A stretch of DNA of 64,000 bases from Spirochaetaceae bacterium (GTDB lineage Bacteria > Spirochaetota > Spirochaetia > Treponematales > Breznakiellaceae): NCBI GenBank assembly GCA_031281945.1, contig JAITER010000092.1:21791-85790 (forward strand). The letters are read 5' to 3'. The translations under genes were made by a program, and so were the position numbers. How positions within the stretch are numbered: the stretch's first letter is position 1; each line of letters starts with the position of its first letter. The notes beneath the pieces were generated by a model. That model had not been told where the DNA came from, made no database searches, and was given only the letters and a program-made list of their open reading frames with translations. Positions 35,291 to 43,666 of this stretch are shown one piece after another.

Positions 35291-35412
35291 GGTTGCTCAA
35301 GGCGTTTAGGTTTTGGATCGCCGCCGCCGGCAACCTCGAATCAATCCTGGACGTCGATTAAAAAAACCGCCGCCTGTCGTGAAGCCGGTGCGGACGATGG
35401 CGCGGGCGGACT

Positions 35413-37233
35413 TTACGACACCATCCCTTCATACACGAGGAGTAGGCCGCCGTCAATGGTTACGTTGAGGCCGGACTCCAGTTTCCGGGTCGCGTTGTGA
35501 ACGCCGGTAAGCCACACGAGATTCGGATTCACCTGTTCCATTACAGCGTTGACAATATGGCAGTGTCCCTCGCAGATTACGCCCTGGACAATCCGTAGTA
35601 TCGGGATATAGTCGTTGGTCAGCGCCGGGCATACGAGAATATTGCCGCCGTCCGCTTTGATGATCTGCCGGGCCTCCTCCGCCGTTTGCGCCCGCACGAT
35701 TTTACCGTTGGCGCGGGGGACTTTTTCATTGACATGGCCGCCGGACGCGCTACGGGCGAGTACGTTGCCCATAATCAGAATGCGCACCGTGTTGATAGGC
35801 AAGGGACTGTGCAAGGGCAATCCCGCCGTGAGCACGATTTTATCGGAAATTCCAGCAAGGGATGTCGCGGCTAAAATCTGTAGCGCGTTTTGGATCATCT
35901 CATCCGAGTGTAGCGCGGTTTTTGTCTGTTTCGGGATGACGCCCCAGTCAAGCTGCATCGACCGGCACGCCCGCGCGTCAGGGGTTACGGCGAGAATTGG
36001 CTGTTCTGGCCGCCACATGGCGATTTGCCGCGCTGTGCTACCGGAAGTGGTCGGGGTGAGGATGATTTTTGCCTCCAGCGCGAGCGCGATTTCATAGGCG
36101 CTGCGCGATATGACCCGCGCAATGTCGTTTTTGTGCGTGGCCGCATCATGGGACAGAGCCGCCGAATTCCTGATGTGCGTCCGGTACTCGGCGGACTGTT
36201 CAATCGTGGAGGCAATTTTCACCATCGTGGTAACGGCTTCCACCGGGTACGCCCCGCTCGCCGTTTCCCCTGATAGCATTACCGCATCACTGCCGTCAAA
36301 AATCGCGTTGGCGACGTCGGTTAGCTCGGCGCGGGTCGGACGCGGGTTCACAATCATTGAATCAAGCAACTGTGTCGCCGTAATGACCGGCTTGCAGTGC
36401 CGCCGCGCCGCCGTGATAATTTTTTTCTGCGCCAGTGGTATCTGGTCGTCCGGTATCTGTACGGCCAGATCTCCGCGCGCCACCATGATGCCGTCCGCAT
36501 GAGAGGCTATGGCCTCGATATTGTCCAGTCCTTCCTGACTTTCAATTTTTGCAATAATCCGCGCCGGCCAGCGCAACGAGCGGATATAGTCGCGGATTTG
36601 CGTTACCTCGTGCGGAAAACAGAGAAAACTCGCCGCGATAAAGTCCATCTCCTGCGCCGCGCCGAACTCAAGATCCTTCCTGTCCTGTTCGCTGATGATG
36701 GGAAGCCCCGAATGGACGCCGATAAGGTTGACATTTTTCCGGCTGCCGATTTTCGCGTTGTTTGCGGCCCGGCAGGTAACTGTTTTCCCATCGCTTTCCA
36801 GGACGTCAAGCTCAAACAGCCCGTCGGCGATAAGTATCCGTATCCCCGGCGTGACGCGGGCGGCAATGTCCTGCCATGTCAGCGAAACACGTCCCGGTTC
36901 TCCCGGCTGGGCGGGCTTGGTAAAACCGCCGTCTGTCGAGACGATTACCGTGTCGTTTTTTTTGAACTCGACAACGCCGCCACCCTCGACCAGTCCCGTC
37001 CGGATTTCCGGCCCCTTCGTATCGAGCATAAGCGCGACCGGCAAATCCGCTTCCTCAGAAAGCCGCTTGACCCGCTTGATACGCTCCTCATGATCGGCAT
37101 AATCGCCATGGGAAAAATTAAACCGCGCTACGTTCATACCCGCATAGAGCATTTTGCGTACGGTTTCGTCACTATCGCACGCCGGCCCCATCGTACAGAC
37201 AATTTTTGTCTTTCGAAAATACCGATTATTCAT
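35413..37233 (-). CDS. pyk: Pyruvate kinase with C-terminal PEP-utilising-type domain
   Basis: About 606 residues. RKTKIVCTMGPACDSDE, NFSHGDYADH, LDTKGPEIRTG, KIESQEGLDN, MVARGDLAVQIP and ATQLLDSMI make a complete pyruvate kinase catalytic core. The C-terminal extension (about 480-606), with AREGSGGHVNEKVP-like SASGGHVNEKVP and NLVWLTGVHNA..., resembles the phosphohistidine-type mobile domain fused to some bacterial PykA. I start at MNNRYFRKTK (37233), where TATAAT lies 7 bases upstream. Codon and GC use is clearly higher than in neighbours, and a partial copy of the feoB end lies on its far side, so recent insertion is likely. Confidence 0.9.
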   Translation of the reverse strand: MNNRYFRKTKIVCTMGPACDSDETVRKMLYAGMNVARFNFSHGDYADHEERIKRVKRLSEEADLPVALMLDTKGPEIRTGLVEGGGVVEFKKNDTVIVSTDGGFTKPAQPGEPGRVSLTWQDIAARVTPGIRILIADGLFELDVLESDGKTVTCRAANNAKIGSRKNVNLIGVHSGLPIISEQDRKDLEFGAAQEMDFIAASFLCFPHEVTQIRDYIRSLRWPARIIAKIESQEGLDNIEAIASHADGIMVARGDLAVQIPDDQIPLAQKKIITAARRHCKPVITATQLLDSMIVNPRPTRAELTDVANAIFDGSDAVMLSGETASGAYPVEAVTTMVKIASTIEQSAEYRTHIRNSAALSHDAATHKNDIARVISRSAYEIALALEAKIILTPTTSGSTARQIAMWRPEQPILAVTPDARACRSMQLDWGVIPKQTKTALHSDEMIQNALQILAATSLAGISDKIVLTAGLPLHSPLPINTVRILIMGNVLARSASGGHVNEKVPRANGKIVRAQTAEEARQIIKADGGNILVCPALTNDYIPILRIVQGVICEGHCHIVNAVMEQVNPNLVWLTGVHNATRKLESGLNVTIDGGLLLVYEGMVS

Positions 37234-37240
37234 TTGTGCT

Positions 37241-37270
37241 ATTATAACGGTACAGGGTGTAAAAAAGCAA
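37241..37270 (-). promoter_or_regulatory. Promoter for a leaderless pyk
   Basis: On the minus strand TTGCTT (37270-37265), 18-base spacer, TATAAT (37246-37241); the ATG at 37233 follows 7 bases later with no Shine-Dalgarno. Confidence 0.6.
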
Positions 37271-37380
37271 GAAAATAGCACATTTAGGTGAAAATAGACG
37301 TGATAAAAAGGAAAAAAGCGCGTTTATTTGAAAAACAGCCCGCTCGACCGGAGGGTGACGGCAAGGCTCCGTGAATTCCC

Positions 37381-37650
37381 GCTCTATTCCGGCGGTTATG
37401 GCTTCTCGCGCATTAAAAAGCAGGCGCGGCAGAATTATCACGGTATTGCTTACGCCAATGATGAGTTGCGGGGCTAAATTGCCAATACATTTGATGATAG
37501 CCGCCGCTGTATTTTTGACGGCGCGTGTTGTAAAAACGGGCGTCTCTAAAAGCCCAGGCTGTTGCGGCGGCCCCGGAAAAATTGCCGCATTGCGCACAAA
37601 GTAAAATTTAAGGTTGTTCCAGCCGTTTAGGCTTTGGAGCGCCTGCGACG
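37381..37650 (+). pseudogene. Deleted second copy of the feoB 3' region and Cys-rich gene
   Basis: Bases 37381-37508 match feoB 34237-34364 almost exactly (SIPAVMASR ... CGAKLPIHLMIAAA). From 37504 the sequence continues as the small Cys-rich gene (from 35181) and its downstream flank. The joint lies at a shared CCGCT, so about 0.8 kb was lost by microhomology deletion. The reading frame happens to stay open (37371-37604), giving a chimeric peptide, but it lacks the transporter core. It flanks pyk on the side opposite feoB. Confidence 0.85.
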
Positions 37651-37793
37651 CCGGCGGTCAACGATGATTTTACCGTAAAATCGATAAAATCCGCCAATGG
37701 ATGCGCTTCCACGCAACGCCCGGTTTGTGATTTCTTACCCTTGGTATGAATAATCTTTCCGGGCTTGCGGTTTTAATGTTTTAAACCGTGATT

Positions 37794-37822
37794 TTGACAA
37801 TTTTGTTGTAACAAAGTAGAAT
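37794..37822 (+). promoter_or_regulatory. Strong sigma-70-type promoter, cassette-array copy 1
   Basis: TTGACA (37794-37799), 17-base spacer, TAGAAT (37817-37822). ATG 37829 lies 6 bases downstream. The same promoter recurs at 39303-39331. Confidence 0.75.
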
Positions 37823-37828
37823 GATTTT

Positions 37829-38245
37829 ATGCTTTTGAAGCCGGCGGGTAAAAAGATAGATCGTTTTCCACGGCTCGTAAATCAAAACGGGCGGCGTGTC
37901 AAGCCCCCCCCCCCCCCCGCTCTCTCATTTCCTGAAAATATTCTGTCTGGTCGCCCCTGTCTCGCATTCAGGCGCCGTTATGCTTCATTTTTAAACCAAT
38001 ACGCCCTGTTCACGGGCAAAAACTCTTCATTTTTCAACAGATTCACCAACTCTGAGTTATTGCGGCGATGCAGTAAAGACATGAGGCGCCGTCCGTCTTT
38101 ACGCATCGTAAAAGAATGGGCCGCTTGCATTGCGCGAAGCCGGGTAAAGAATAATAAAAAGCTTATTCGGCTTTGCGGTCGCTTTACATTGTCTTCTGAT
38201 AGCGGGGCGTCTGGAGCGAAAGGAGGCGGGCGGCGAACAGAATAA
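37829..38245 (+). CDS. Cassette ORF with in-frame poly-C tract, copy 1
   Basis: A 138-codon reading frame, uninterrupted with 15 Cs (five Pro codons after RRVK). Downstream: SFPENILSGRP, RRRYASFLNQYALFTG, NSELLRRCSKD, VKNNKKLIRLCGRFTLSSDSGASGAKGGG. No family recognised; composition is Arg-rich. It has a strong promoter directly before the ATG and no Shine-Dalgarno (leaderless). Copy 2 (39338) has 14 Cs and is out of frame. Differences between copies change many residues, so protein selection is not evident; the segment could instead be non-coding recombination or promoter DNA. Confidence 0.4.
   Translation: MLLKPAGKKIDRFPRLVNQNGRRVKPPPPPALSFPENILSGRPCLAFRRRYASFLNQYALFTGKNSSFFNRFTNSELLRRCSKDMRRRPSLRIVKEWAACIARSRVKNNKKLIRLCGRFTLSSDSGASGAKGGGRRTE
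37904..37918 (+). repeat. C15 homopolymer in cassette ORF copy 1
   Basis: Fifteen Cs after AAG; in frame with ATG 37829. Confidence 0.95.
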
Positions 38246-38301
38246 ATCTATTTGAAAGGGACGGATATTCAGTATACGGGATTCGCGGCGTATACAATAT
38301 G

Positions 38302-38308
38302 GTTATGC
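38302..38308 (+). other. Integron-type core site GTTATGC (cassette boundary 1)
   Basis: GTTRRRY-type core at the exact end of the duplicated 0.5-kb segment and at the exact beginning of the leader shared with 41516. TACAAT lies 6 bases before the ATG inside the core. Confidence 0.7.
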
Positions 38309-38406
38309 GACATAAAACCCTGAAGTTTCCGGAATTGAAAGACGGCGGAGTTCATGCCGCCGCTACGGAATACACTGATAACGGTTTTATGAATTTCAAC
38401 ACATAA
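38305..38406 (+). CDS. Conserved 33-codon leader ORF starting inside the core site, copy 1
   Basis: The ATG is part of GTTATGC. The peptide begins MRHKTLKFPELKDGGV and ends NGFMNFNT. The copy at 41519 differs only at residue 2 (Cys for Arg). It lies in front of a lipoprotein gene in both cassettes. The region also holds a GGCGG/CCGCC hairpin, so RNA-level conservation is an alternative. Coding status is unproven. Confidence 0.35.
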   Translation: MRHKTLKFPELKDGGVHAAATEYTDNGFMNFNT

Positions 38407-38444
38407 TCTTAAATACTTTGTTGTCAAAGTGGAGAAGAAAAAAA

Positions 38445-39017
38445 ATGGCAAATAAAAACAGATTTTGGAAAATGTTTGCGGCGGTTCTGGTGTTCGGAAT
38501 GGTTTTACTTGGTTGTCCCAATGACACGACCGGGGAAAAATATGACGTATGGTCAAACGTAACAGATTTGAACCAATTGAATGGGACATGGAAAGGTTCC
38601 TATAGTCAAACCCAGACTATAAAAGAAATGATTGTGGCTCTAGGCGAGACATGGGAGGAGGGAATGTCTACAACGTTTGGTGATATGAAAGTAACCACCT
38701 TGACGGAAATAACCACAACCATTAAGTCAGCCGATAAAACGCAGTCTTTTTCCTTTAAAATTACAATGACATTTTCCGGCGGGAATATCGACACGGCATG
38801 GACAATGATAAAAGAAGGTTTCAACTCTGAAAGCTATACAATTGATGACAGCAAGCATTCCATAACCACGCAATACGGCCATGATTTACCAATTAAAGAC
38901 GAGGATATAGCGAAAATGCTGAAAGGTTTTCAGATAAATCAAAACGGGACAAAAATGAAAATCCCCGCAGACGATATGAGTGAAGGTTCACCGGAAGTGG
39001 TGATGATCAAACAATAG
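38445..39017 (+). CDS. Cassette-borne lipoprotein
   Basis: A 190-residue lipoprotein, MANKNRFWKMFAAVLVFGMVLLGCPND (lipobox VLLGC). The mature part begins with an acidic/polar linker and WSNVTDLNQLNGTWKGSYSQT, a lipocalin-like opening, followed by beta strands (KVTTLTEITTTIKSADKTQSFSF-like pattern, MTFSGGNIDTAW). ATG 38445 has GGAGAAG upstream; an earlier in-frame TTG has none. It lies in the first cassette, between core site 38302 and the attC-like arm at 39070. The MANK start and the 140-base leader are shared with the truncated gene at 41658. Function unknown. Confidence 0.8.
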   Translation: MANKNRFWKMFAAVLVFGMVLLGCPNDTTGEKYDVWSNVTDLNQLNGTWKGSYSQTQTIKEMIVALGETWEEGMSTTFGDMKVTTLTEITTTIKSADKTQSFSFKITMTFSGGNIDTAWTMIKEGFNSESYTIDDSKHSITTQYGHDLPIKDEDIAKMLKGFQINQNGTKMKIPADDMSEGSPEVVMIKQ

Positions 39018-39069
39018 GGAAAGCCGCCGCGCCGTCCGCAGTGTGGCGCTTCGTAGCAGATTTTACGGC

Positions 39070-39260
39070 GCATAACAGGACTGTTTACGCTACGCCTACA
39101 GTAGCGGGCTTGGCCTCCATTCGGCTAGGTCAGTCGCTACGCTCCTTCCCACGCCTCATTCCGGCACATTTGGGCGGCGCAAAACCCTGCGGCTTTCTTT
39201 ATAGCGCCGCCCAAACGCCGCATACCGCTGAAACGCCGTCCGTGCAAGCATGTTTTGTAA
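39070..39260 (+). other. attC-like site after the lipoprotein cassette gene (3' end degenerate)
   Basis: Begins GCATAACAGGACTGTTTACGC, the same R''-L'' arm (GCATAACAGGNCTGTT) as 41402 and 43896, 52 bases after the stop. It shares a long internal block with 43896-44092 (AAACCCTGCGG..TTTCTTTATAGCGCCGCCCAAACGCCGCATACCGC). No GTTATGC closes it nearby; the next core is at 39810, behind the duplicated promoter segment, so its right end seems lost or replaced. Confidence 0.55.
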
Positions 39261-39302
39261 TCCTTGCGGTTGTCATTACACCCCGCAACAAATCGCAAGC
39301 AT

Positions 39303-39331
39303 TTGACATTTTTGTTGTAACAAAGTAGAAT
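39303..39331 (+). promoter_or_regulatory. Strong sigma-70-type promoter, cassette-array copy 2
   Basis: TTGACA (39303-39308), 17-base spacer, TAGAAT (39326-39331); ATG 39338 lies 6 bases downstream. Nearly identical to 37794-37822. Confidence 0.75.
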
Positions 39332-39337
39332 GATTTT

Positions 39338-39731
39338 ATGCTTTTGAAACTGGCGGTTAAAAAGATAAAGCTTTCACAGTTCGTAAATCAAAGCGGGTTG
39401 TGTGTCAAGCCCCCCCCCCCCCCGGCCAGCCTCATTTCCTGAAAACATTCTGTCCGGTCGCCTCTGTTTCCCATTCAGGCGCCGTTATGCTTCATTTTTA
39501 AACCAATACGCCCTGTTCGCGGGCAAAGACTTTTCATTTTTCAACAGATTCACCAACTCTGAGTTATTGCGGTGTTGCGGTAAAAACGGGAGGCGCCGTC
39601 CGTTTTTACGCATCATAAAGGAATGCGCCGCTTGCGTAGCACGAAGCCAGGTAAAGAATAATAAAAAACTCATTCGGCTTTGCGGTTGCTTTACATTGTC
39701 TTCTGATAGCGGAGCGTCTGGAGCGAAATGA
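39338..39731 (+). pseudogene. Cassette ORF copy 2, out of frame at the poly-C tract
   Basis: The ATG and first 24 codons match copy 1, but the tract has 14 Cs and is followed by 8 rather than 6 bases before the conserved TCA-TTT-CCT, so the frame hits TGA within seven codons after the tract. Tracts of 13 or 16 Cs would restore it. Downstream sequence keeps the SFPENILSGR ... GASGAK reading frame to TGA 39731. Either an OFF state of a phase-variable ORF or decayed DNA. Confidence 0.5.
39410..39423 (+). repeat. C14 homopolymer in cassette ORF copy 2
   Basis: Fourteen Cs following AAG, at the position equivalent to 37904-37918. Confidence 0.95.
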
Positions 39732-39809
39732 GGCGGGTGGAGAACAGAATAAATCTATTTGAAAGGGACGGATATTTTAGTGTACGGGATTCGCGGCGTA
39801 TACAATATA

Positions 39810-39816
39810 GTTATGC
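39810..39816 (+). other. Integron-type core site GTTATGC (cassette boundary 2)
   Basis: End of duplicated segment copy 2 and start of the rmuC cassette; same sequence as at 38302. Confidence 0.7.
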
Positions 39817-39874
39817 GACATTTTTTCTGAAAATTTTTGAAGTAGTTGACTAATTTGTATGTTTTGGAGGATGT

Positions 39875-41374
39875 ATGGACTTAAATATTGTTATTGAATT
39901 GGCAATTTTGGCAGTGGTAATTATACAATTTATTGTAATAATTATACTTCTTGCAAAGAATAGGCAAGGATTACAGAAGTTGATAGAATACGATGACCAA
40001 CTTGATAAAAACAAATCAGGCATTGAATCAAGTCTCCGTGACGAATTCGGTAGAAACCGAGGCGAACTATCACAATCACTCAAAACTGTTTCTGAACAAT
40101 TATCAACCACAATAACAAACTTTACCGGACTAGTTGATAATAAAATTCAATCTATATTGAATTCATTGACAACATCGTCAAAATCGAACAGAGATGAACT
40201 AAATAAAACAATCATCACCTTTGAAGAAAAAGTGACCAGAATTTTGAATACAGAATTAAAATCTGTTCAGGACGGAGTAAACCATTCAACGAAAGAAAGT
40301 CGTGAAGAACTAGCTGCTTCATTGAAGCAATTTGAGGAGAAGTCATCAGCAAAGATAGAAGCTTTAACAAAAGACACCAGGGAAGGGCTTGAAAAAAATC
40401 GCGAAACTGTTGAAAGAAAGCTTGCGGAAATTCAGACAGGAAATGAGGCAAAGTTGGATAAAATGCGGGAGACGGTTGATGAAAAGTTACAAAAAACCCT
40501 CGAAGCACGGCTAAGCGCTTCATTCAAACAAGTAAGCGACGATCTTGAAAAAGTGCAAAAAGGGCTTGGAGCAATGCAAAATCTCGCATCAGACGTTGGT
40601 GATTTGAAAAAGGTAATGTCTAATGTTAAAACGAAGGGGGTTTTAGGCGAATATCAACTTGAAGCAATTCTTGAGCAAATGCTTCATCCAAGCCAATATG
40701 AGAAAAATGTAAAAACAAAAGTTGGTAGTGATAAACATGTGGAATTCGCCATTAAAATTCCGAGTAAGGAAGATTCAGATAAAAATGTCTGGCTGCCTAT
40801 TGATGCAAAACTACCTACCAGCAACTATGAAATTCTCATGGAAGCTTACAATAATGGAGACAAAGAAGCCGTTGAAAATGCGCGAAAGGCTTTTTCAAAA
40901 ACTGTTAAAAATTTTGCAAAGGAAATCAAGGAAAAATATATTGACTCACCGAATACCACCGATTTTGCGATAATGTTTTTGCCATTTGAAGGCGCGTATG
41001 CGGAGGTTGTACGTGATCCTGAGCTTTTTGAAGGAATACAGAGAGAACATAAGATTATTGTTACTGGTCCATCTACGATAGCAGCATTTTTAAATGCGCT
41101 ACAGGTAGGTTTTAGAAGCTTGGCTGTAGAAAAGGGAACAAGTGTTATTTTGAACACCTTAAGCGCTGTAAAGAAAGAATTTGGAAACTTTGAAAATATC
41201 CTGGTCAAGGTAAAAGATCAGATTGATAAGGCAAGCGCTACATTGGATGAAACCGTTGGTAAACGAACAAAAGCAATAAACAAGGCATTGAAAAAGGTTG
41301 AGACCTTATCTGATGATACTGTGGGGCAAAAATTATTAGTAGATGTTTCTTCTGATTTAGAAGAAACAGAATAA
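39875..41374 (+). CDS. rmuC: RmuC-family DNA recombination/nuclease-like protein
   Basis: A 499-residue protein: an N-terminal transmembrane helix (IVIELAILAVVIIQFIVIIILLA), a long coiled coil (about 30-240), then the RmuC catalytic-like domain (KGVLGEYQLEAILEQMLHPSQYEKNV ... WLPIDAKLPTSNYEILMEA ... FAIMFLPFEGAYAEVV). RmuC is a predicted PD-(D/E)XK-type nuclease that limits inversions and rearrangements at short inverted repeats. GGAGG precedes the ATG. Base use is AT-richer than the chromosomal genes. It is the sole gene of a cassette bounded by core sites 39810 and 41516, with an attC-like site 28 bases after its stop. Confidence 0.9.
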   Translation: MDLNIVIELAILAVVIIQFIVIIILLAKNRQGLQKLIEYDDQLDKNKSGIESSLRDEFGRNRGELSQSLKTVSEQLSTTITNFTGLVDNKIQSILNSLTTSSKSNRDELNKTIITFEEKVTRILNTELKSVQDGVNHSTKESREELAASLKQFEEKSSAKIEALTKDTREGLEKNRETVERKLAEIQTGNEAKLDKMRETVDEKLQKTLEARLSASFKQVSDDLEKVQKGLGAMQNLASDVGDLKKVMSNVKTKGVLGEYQLEAILEQMLHPSQYEKNVKTKVGSDKHVEFAIKIPSKEDSDKNVWLPIDAKLPTSNYEILMEAYNNGDKEAVENARKAFSKTVKNFAKEIKEKYIDSPNTTDFAIMFLPFEGAYAEVVRDPELFEGIQREHKIIVTGPSTIAAFLNALQVGFRSLAVEKGTSVILNTLSAVKKEFGNFENILVKVKDQIDKASATLDETVGKRTKAINKALKKVETLSDDTVGQKLLVDVSSDLEETE

Positions 41375-41401
41375 GAAAATTACTGTAGCAGAAAAAACGT
41401 C

Positions 41402-41522
41402 GCATAACAGGTCTGTTAACGCTTCGGGCCTAAAGGCCCTCGGGGTTCCGGCTGACTAGGTCATTTCGCTTCACTTCATTTCCAGGGCCGCCAAACCGTC
41501 GTAAACAGCCGGAACGTTATGT
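41402..41522 (+). other. attC-like recombination site after rmuC
   Basis: R'' GCATAAC (41402-41408) and R' GTTATGT (41516-41522) are inverse. Inside them L'' CTGTTAACG and L' CGTAAACAG pair at 8 of 9 positions, with unequal spacers (AGGT and CCGGAA). The central ~80 bases hold a GGGCCTAAAGGCCC stem. Total 121 bases, matching integron attC architecture. Confidence 0.75.
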
Positions 41523-41620
41523 GCCATAAAACCCTGAAGTTTCCGGAATTGAAAGACGGCGGAGTTCATGCCGCCGCTACGGAATACACTGATAACGGTT
41601 TTATGAATTTCAACACATAA
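41519..41620 (+). CDS. Conserved 33-codon leader ORF starting inside the core site, copy 2
   Basis: MCHKTLKFPELKDGGV... ending NFNT; identical to the copy at 38305 except residue 2. Similarity to the other cassette begins precisely at GTTATG. Coding status unproven. Confidence 0.35.
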   Translation: MCHKTLKFPELKDGGVHAAATEYTDNGFMNFNT

Positions 41621-41657
41621 TCTTAAATACTTTGTTGCCAAAGTAAAGGAGAAAATA

Positions 41658-41855
41658 ATGGCAAATAAAAAATTTGGGCCGGTAATGCTGGCGATAATGT
41701 TTCTGGCATTTGGTTTGATGCTGACTGGTTGTGATGATGGCGGCGACAGCGGCGGTGGAAATGGAGACGGTGTTGCAGCGGCGTTAACAGTAAATAATTG
41801 CCCTTCAAGCGCCACATATGACATAAATAAAGGAGGTTTTTATGGACAATATTAA
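41658..41855 (+). pseudogene. Truncated cassette lipoprotein gene
   Basis: MANKKFGPVMLAIMFLAFGLMLTGC (lipobox MLTGC) followed by a Gly/Asp-rich linker (DDGGDSGGGNGDG) and about 25 residues of mature protein, ending in GGFYGQY. Its start and 140-base leader match the lipoprotein at 38445. The last four codons overlap the Shine-Dalgarno and ATG of the GTPase-like gene, so the lipoprotein appears cut off by fusion to that gene. The 65-residue product could still be exported. Confidence 0.65.
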
Positions 41856-42540
41856 GGAACTTGAAATTCTAATGGATGATATTAATGGTCAAATTTCGGA
41901 TTCTGAAAACATTCCTGACAAAAAAGGTTATCAATATATAGCATGGCATGATTTTCTAAAAAAAACAAAGGAAAAATTGGAAATTGGAACTTATAAATTT
42001 GTATTTATAGGACAAAAAGGCATTGGTAAAACTACGACAATATTGGAATTGTTTGGATTAAATAAAAAAATAAACGGAAAAAATGAGGATTTATTAACAA
42101 CCGCATCCGGTGGTACAACAACTTGCGAAGTAGAGTTATTAAAAAGTAATACATCTGTAACATATTTTGAAATAGAACCTATTGATATTCAATTACTAAA
42201 ACAATACATTGATGACTTTTGCTCAATGTATGATGATGGAGATAACATAGGTGAAAATTCTTATTTGCCAACCGAAATTGCTCGTTCCATAAGGAACATG
42301 ATTGATTTAAAGAAAAAAGATATTGAATTGTTACACAAGGATTGCAAAAATAATAATGAATTTAAAGAAGAAATTTTTCGAAGAATTGGCATTCAAAATA
42401 GGAACAGAACTATTGTCGAGTGTCAAGGTTTTAATGGATCCTTTTTTAAGGATTGTCAAGAAAAATTTAATGAAATAAATTTGTGTAAGATTAAGGATGT
42501 AATGTTACCTAAACGGATAAAAATCTTTCTTACAAAAGAT

Positions 42541-42653
42541 ATTGGACTTGTTCGCCAACCCGGTTGGTTGTCGCCCAAGTCTTGCAAAATGCTACGCATT
42601 TTGCGTTTTTTAAGCGGAAGTTGTTTGAAAACTGAAGTTTCCGAACAACTCTA
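42541..42653 (+). mobile_element. MITE-like repeat, copy inserted in GTPase-like gene (1)
   Basis: Starts ATTGGACTTGTTCG and ends CGAACAACTCTA; the ends are near-perfect terminal inverted repeats (TTGGACTTGTTCG versus TTAGAGTTGTTCG). 113 bp, no transposase. GAT occurs on both sides (AAAGAT before, TTTTTGAT after). Confidence 0.85.
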
Positions 42654-43666
42654 TTTTTGATTTTGCGGAGAATACATTTATTTCTTCAATCATTGACACT
42701 CGTGGTATAGATACAGTTCTTTCATCGTCATCTGACTCAAACAAAATGAAACGTGAAGATATCCTTAACTATATTGATAAAGAACAAAATGATTGTCTGT
42801 TTTTTTTCATAGATAGTATTAAACCGGCGCCCTCGCAAAGTATCTCTGAATTATTTCGAGCAAGACTTTCGACAGGTAATGAGTTTCGATTTTACCTAAT
42901 TGTAAATATTATTGGAAAAGAAGCAGAAGAAGTAATGACAGACGATGGTAAAGCTGAAACTATGGAAGTTGGTGTTAAGTATAAAAAGGATGATATTCTT
43001 GATAAGTTCAGGCAGCTAAATATACGTTTTTCTGAAAATAATTTACTTTTTTATAATGCCAAAGAGAATAACCCAGTTAATAAAACTATTTTATTGTATA
43101 TTGAAAAAAATATTTCCAGTCAGAAACGTAATTTATATAATCTTTGTGATGAAATACAAAATGCTTACGATAAGTTAAAATTTGATTTTGAGAACAATCA
43201 ATACGCTTTACAGAATTTTGAACAACTTCAAGAATATGTTGAAAATGTTAATGCTCCCAACAATGTTTTTGAAATGCTTCTTGAAATATTTATTGGTGAA
43301 TTACAAAATATTCATCCCGCAAGATTGGCGGCTATCAACCGTTATGAAGGAGAATATTATGCTTTTAACTTTTTCTATGAAATTAGCCTAATTGTTGAAA
43401 ATTTGTTCGATGATTTTTTTGTTCAGTCAAAAGAAAGAATTATTGACAAGGTAAATGAATTTATGAATTACAGAAACATCACAGAATTAGATAAGATCAA
43501 TTATCGTGTTTTCCTCGAAAAGTTTGAAAACGATTATAATGAATATCGAAGCCAGTTAAAAGAATTTATAAAATTGGAAATAAAAAAGTGTTTCCATGAT
43601 CGAACATGGGAGCAGGCCATTGCGGAATACGGACAAGGTAAAGGTTATAAAAATAAAGTTTTTGAT

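Larger units (their letters stand above)
37794..38313 (+). repeat. Duplicated 0.5-kb promoter/poly-C segment, copy 1
   Basis: Matches 39303-39821 from the promoter TTGACA through to GTTATGCGACAT. Similarity ends exactly at this core-site sequence, after which the two copies run into different cassettes (a lipoprotein gene here, rmuC at copy 2). This is the behaviour expected of site-specific recombination at GTTATGC. Confidence 0.85.
39303..39821 (+). repeat. Duplicated 0.5-kb promoter/poly-C segment, copy 2
   Basis: Second copy of 37794-38313, ending in GTTATGCGACAT and then diverging into the rmuC cassette. Confidence 0.85.

Noticed and set aside
36397..37278. 293-codon open frame on the + strand across pyk
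   Set aside because: Antisense shadow of the GC-rich pyruvate kinase gene; Arg/His-rich product without family signal, whereas the minus strand has all pyruvate kinase motifs.
37371..37604. A real small gene made of FeoB and Cys-rich fragments
   Set aside because: The open frame is best explained as a chance in-frame fusion of two duplicated pieces at a CCGCT microhomology; no start signal of its own.
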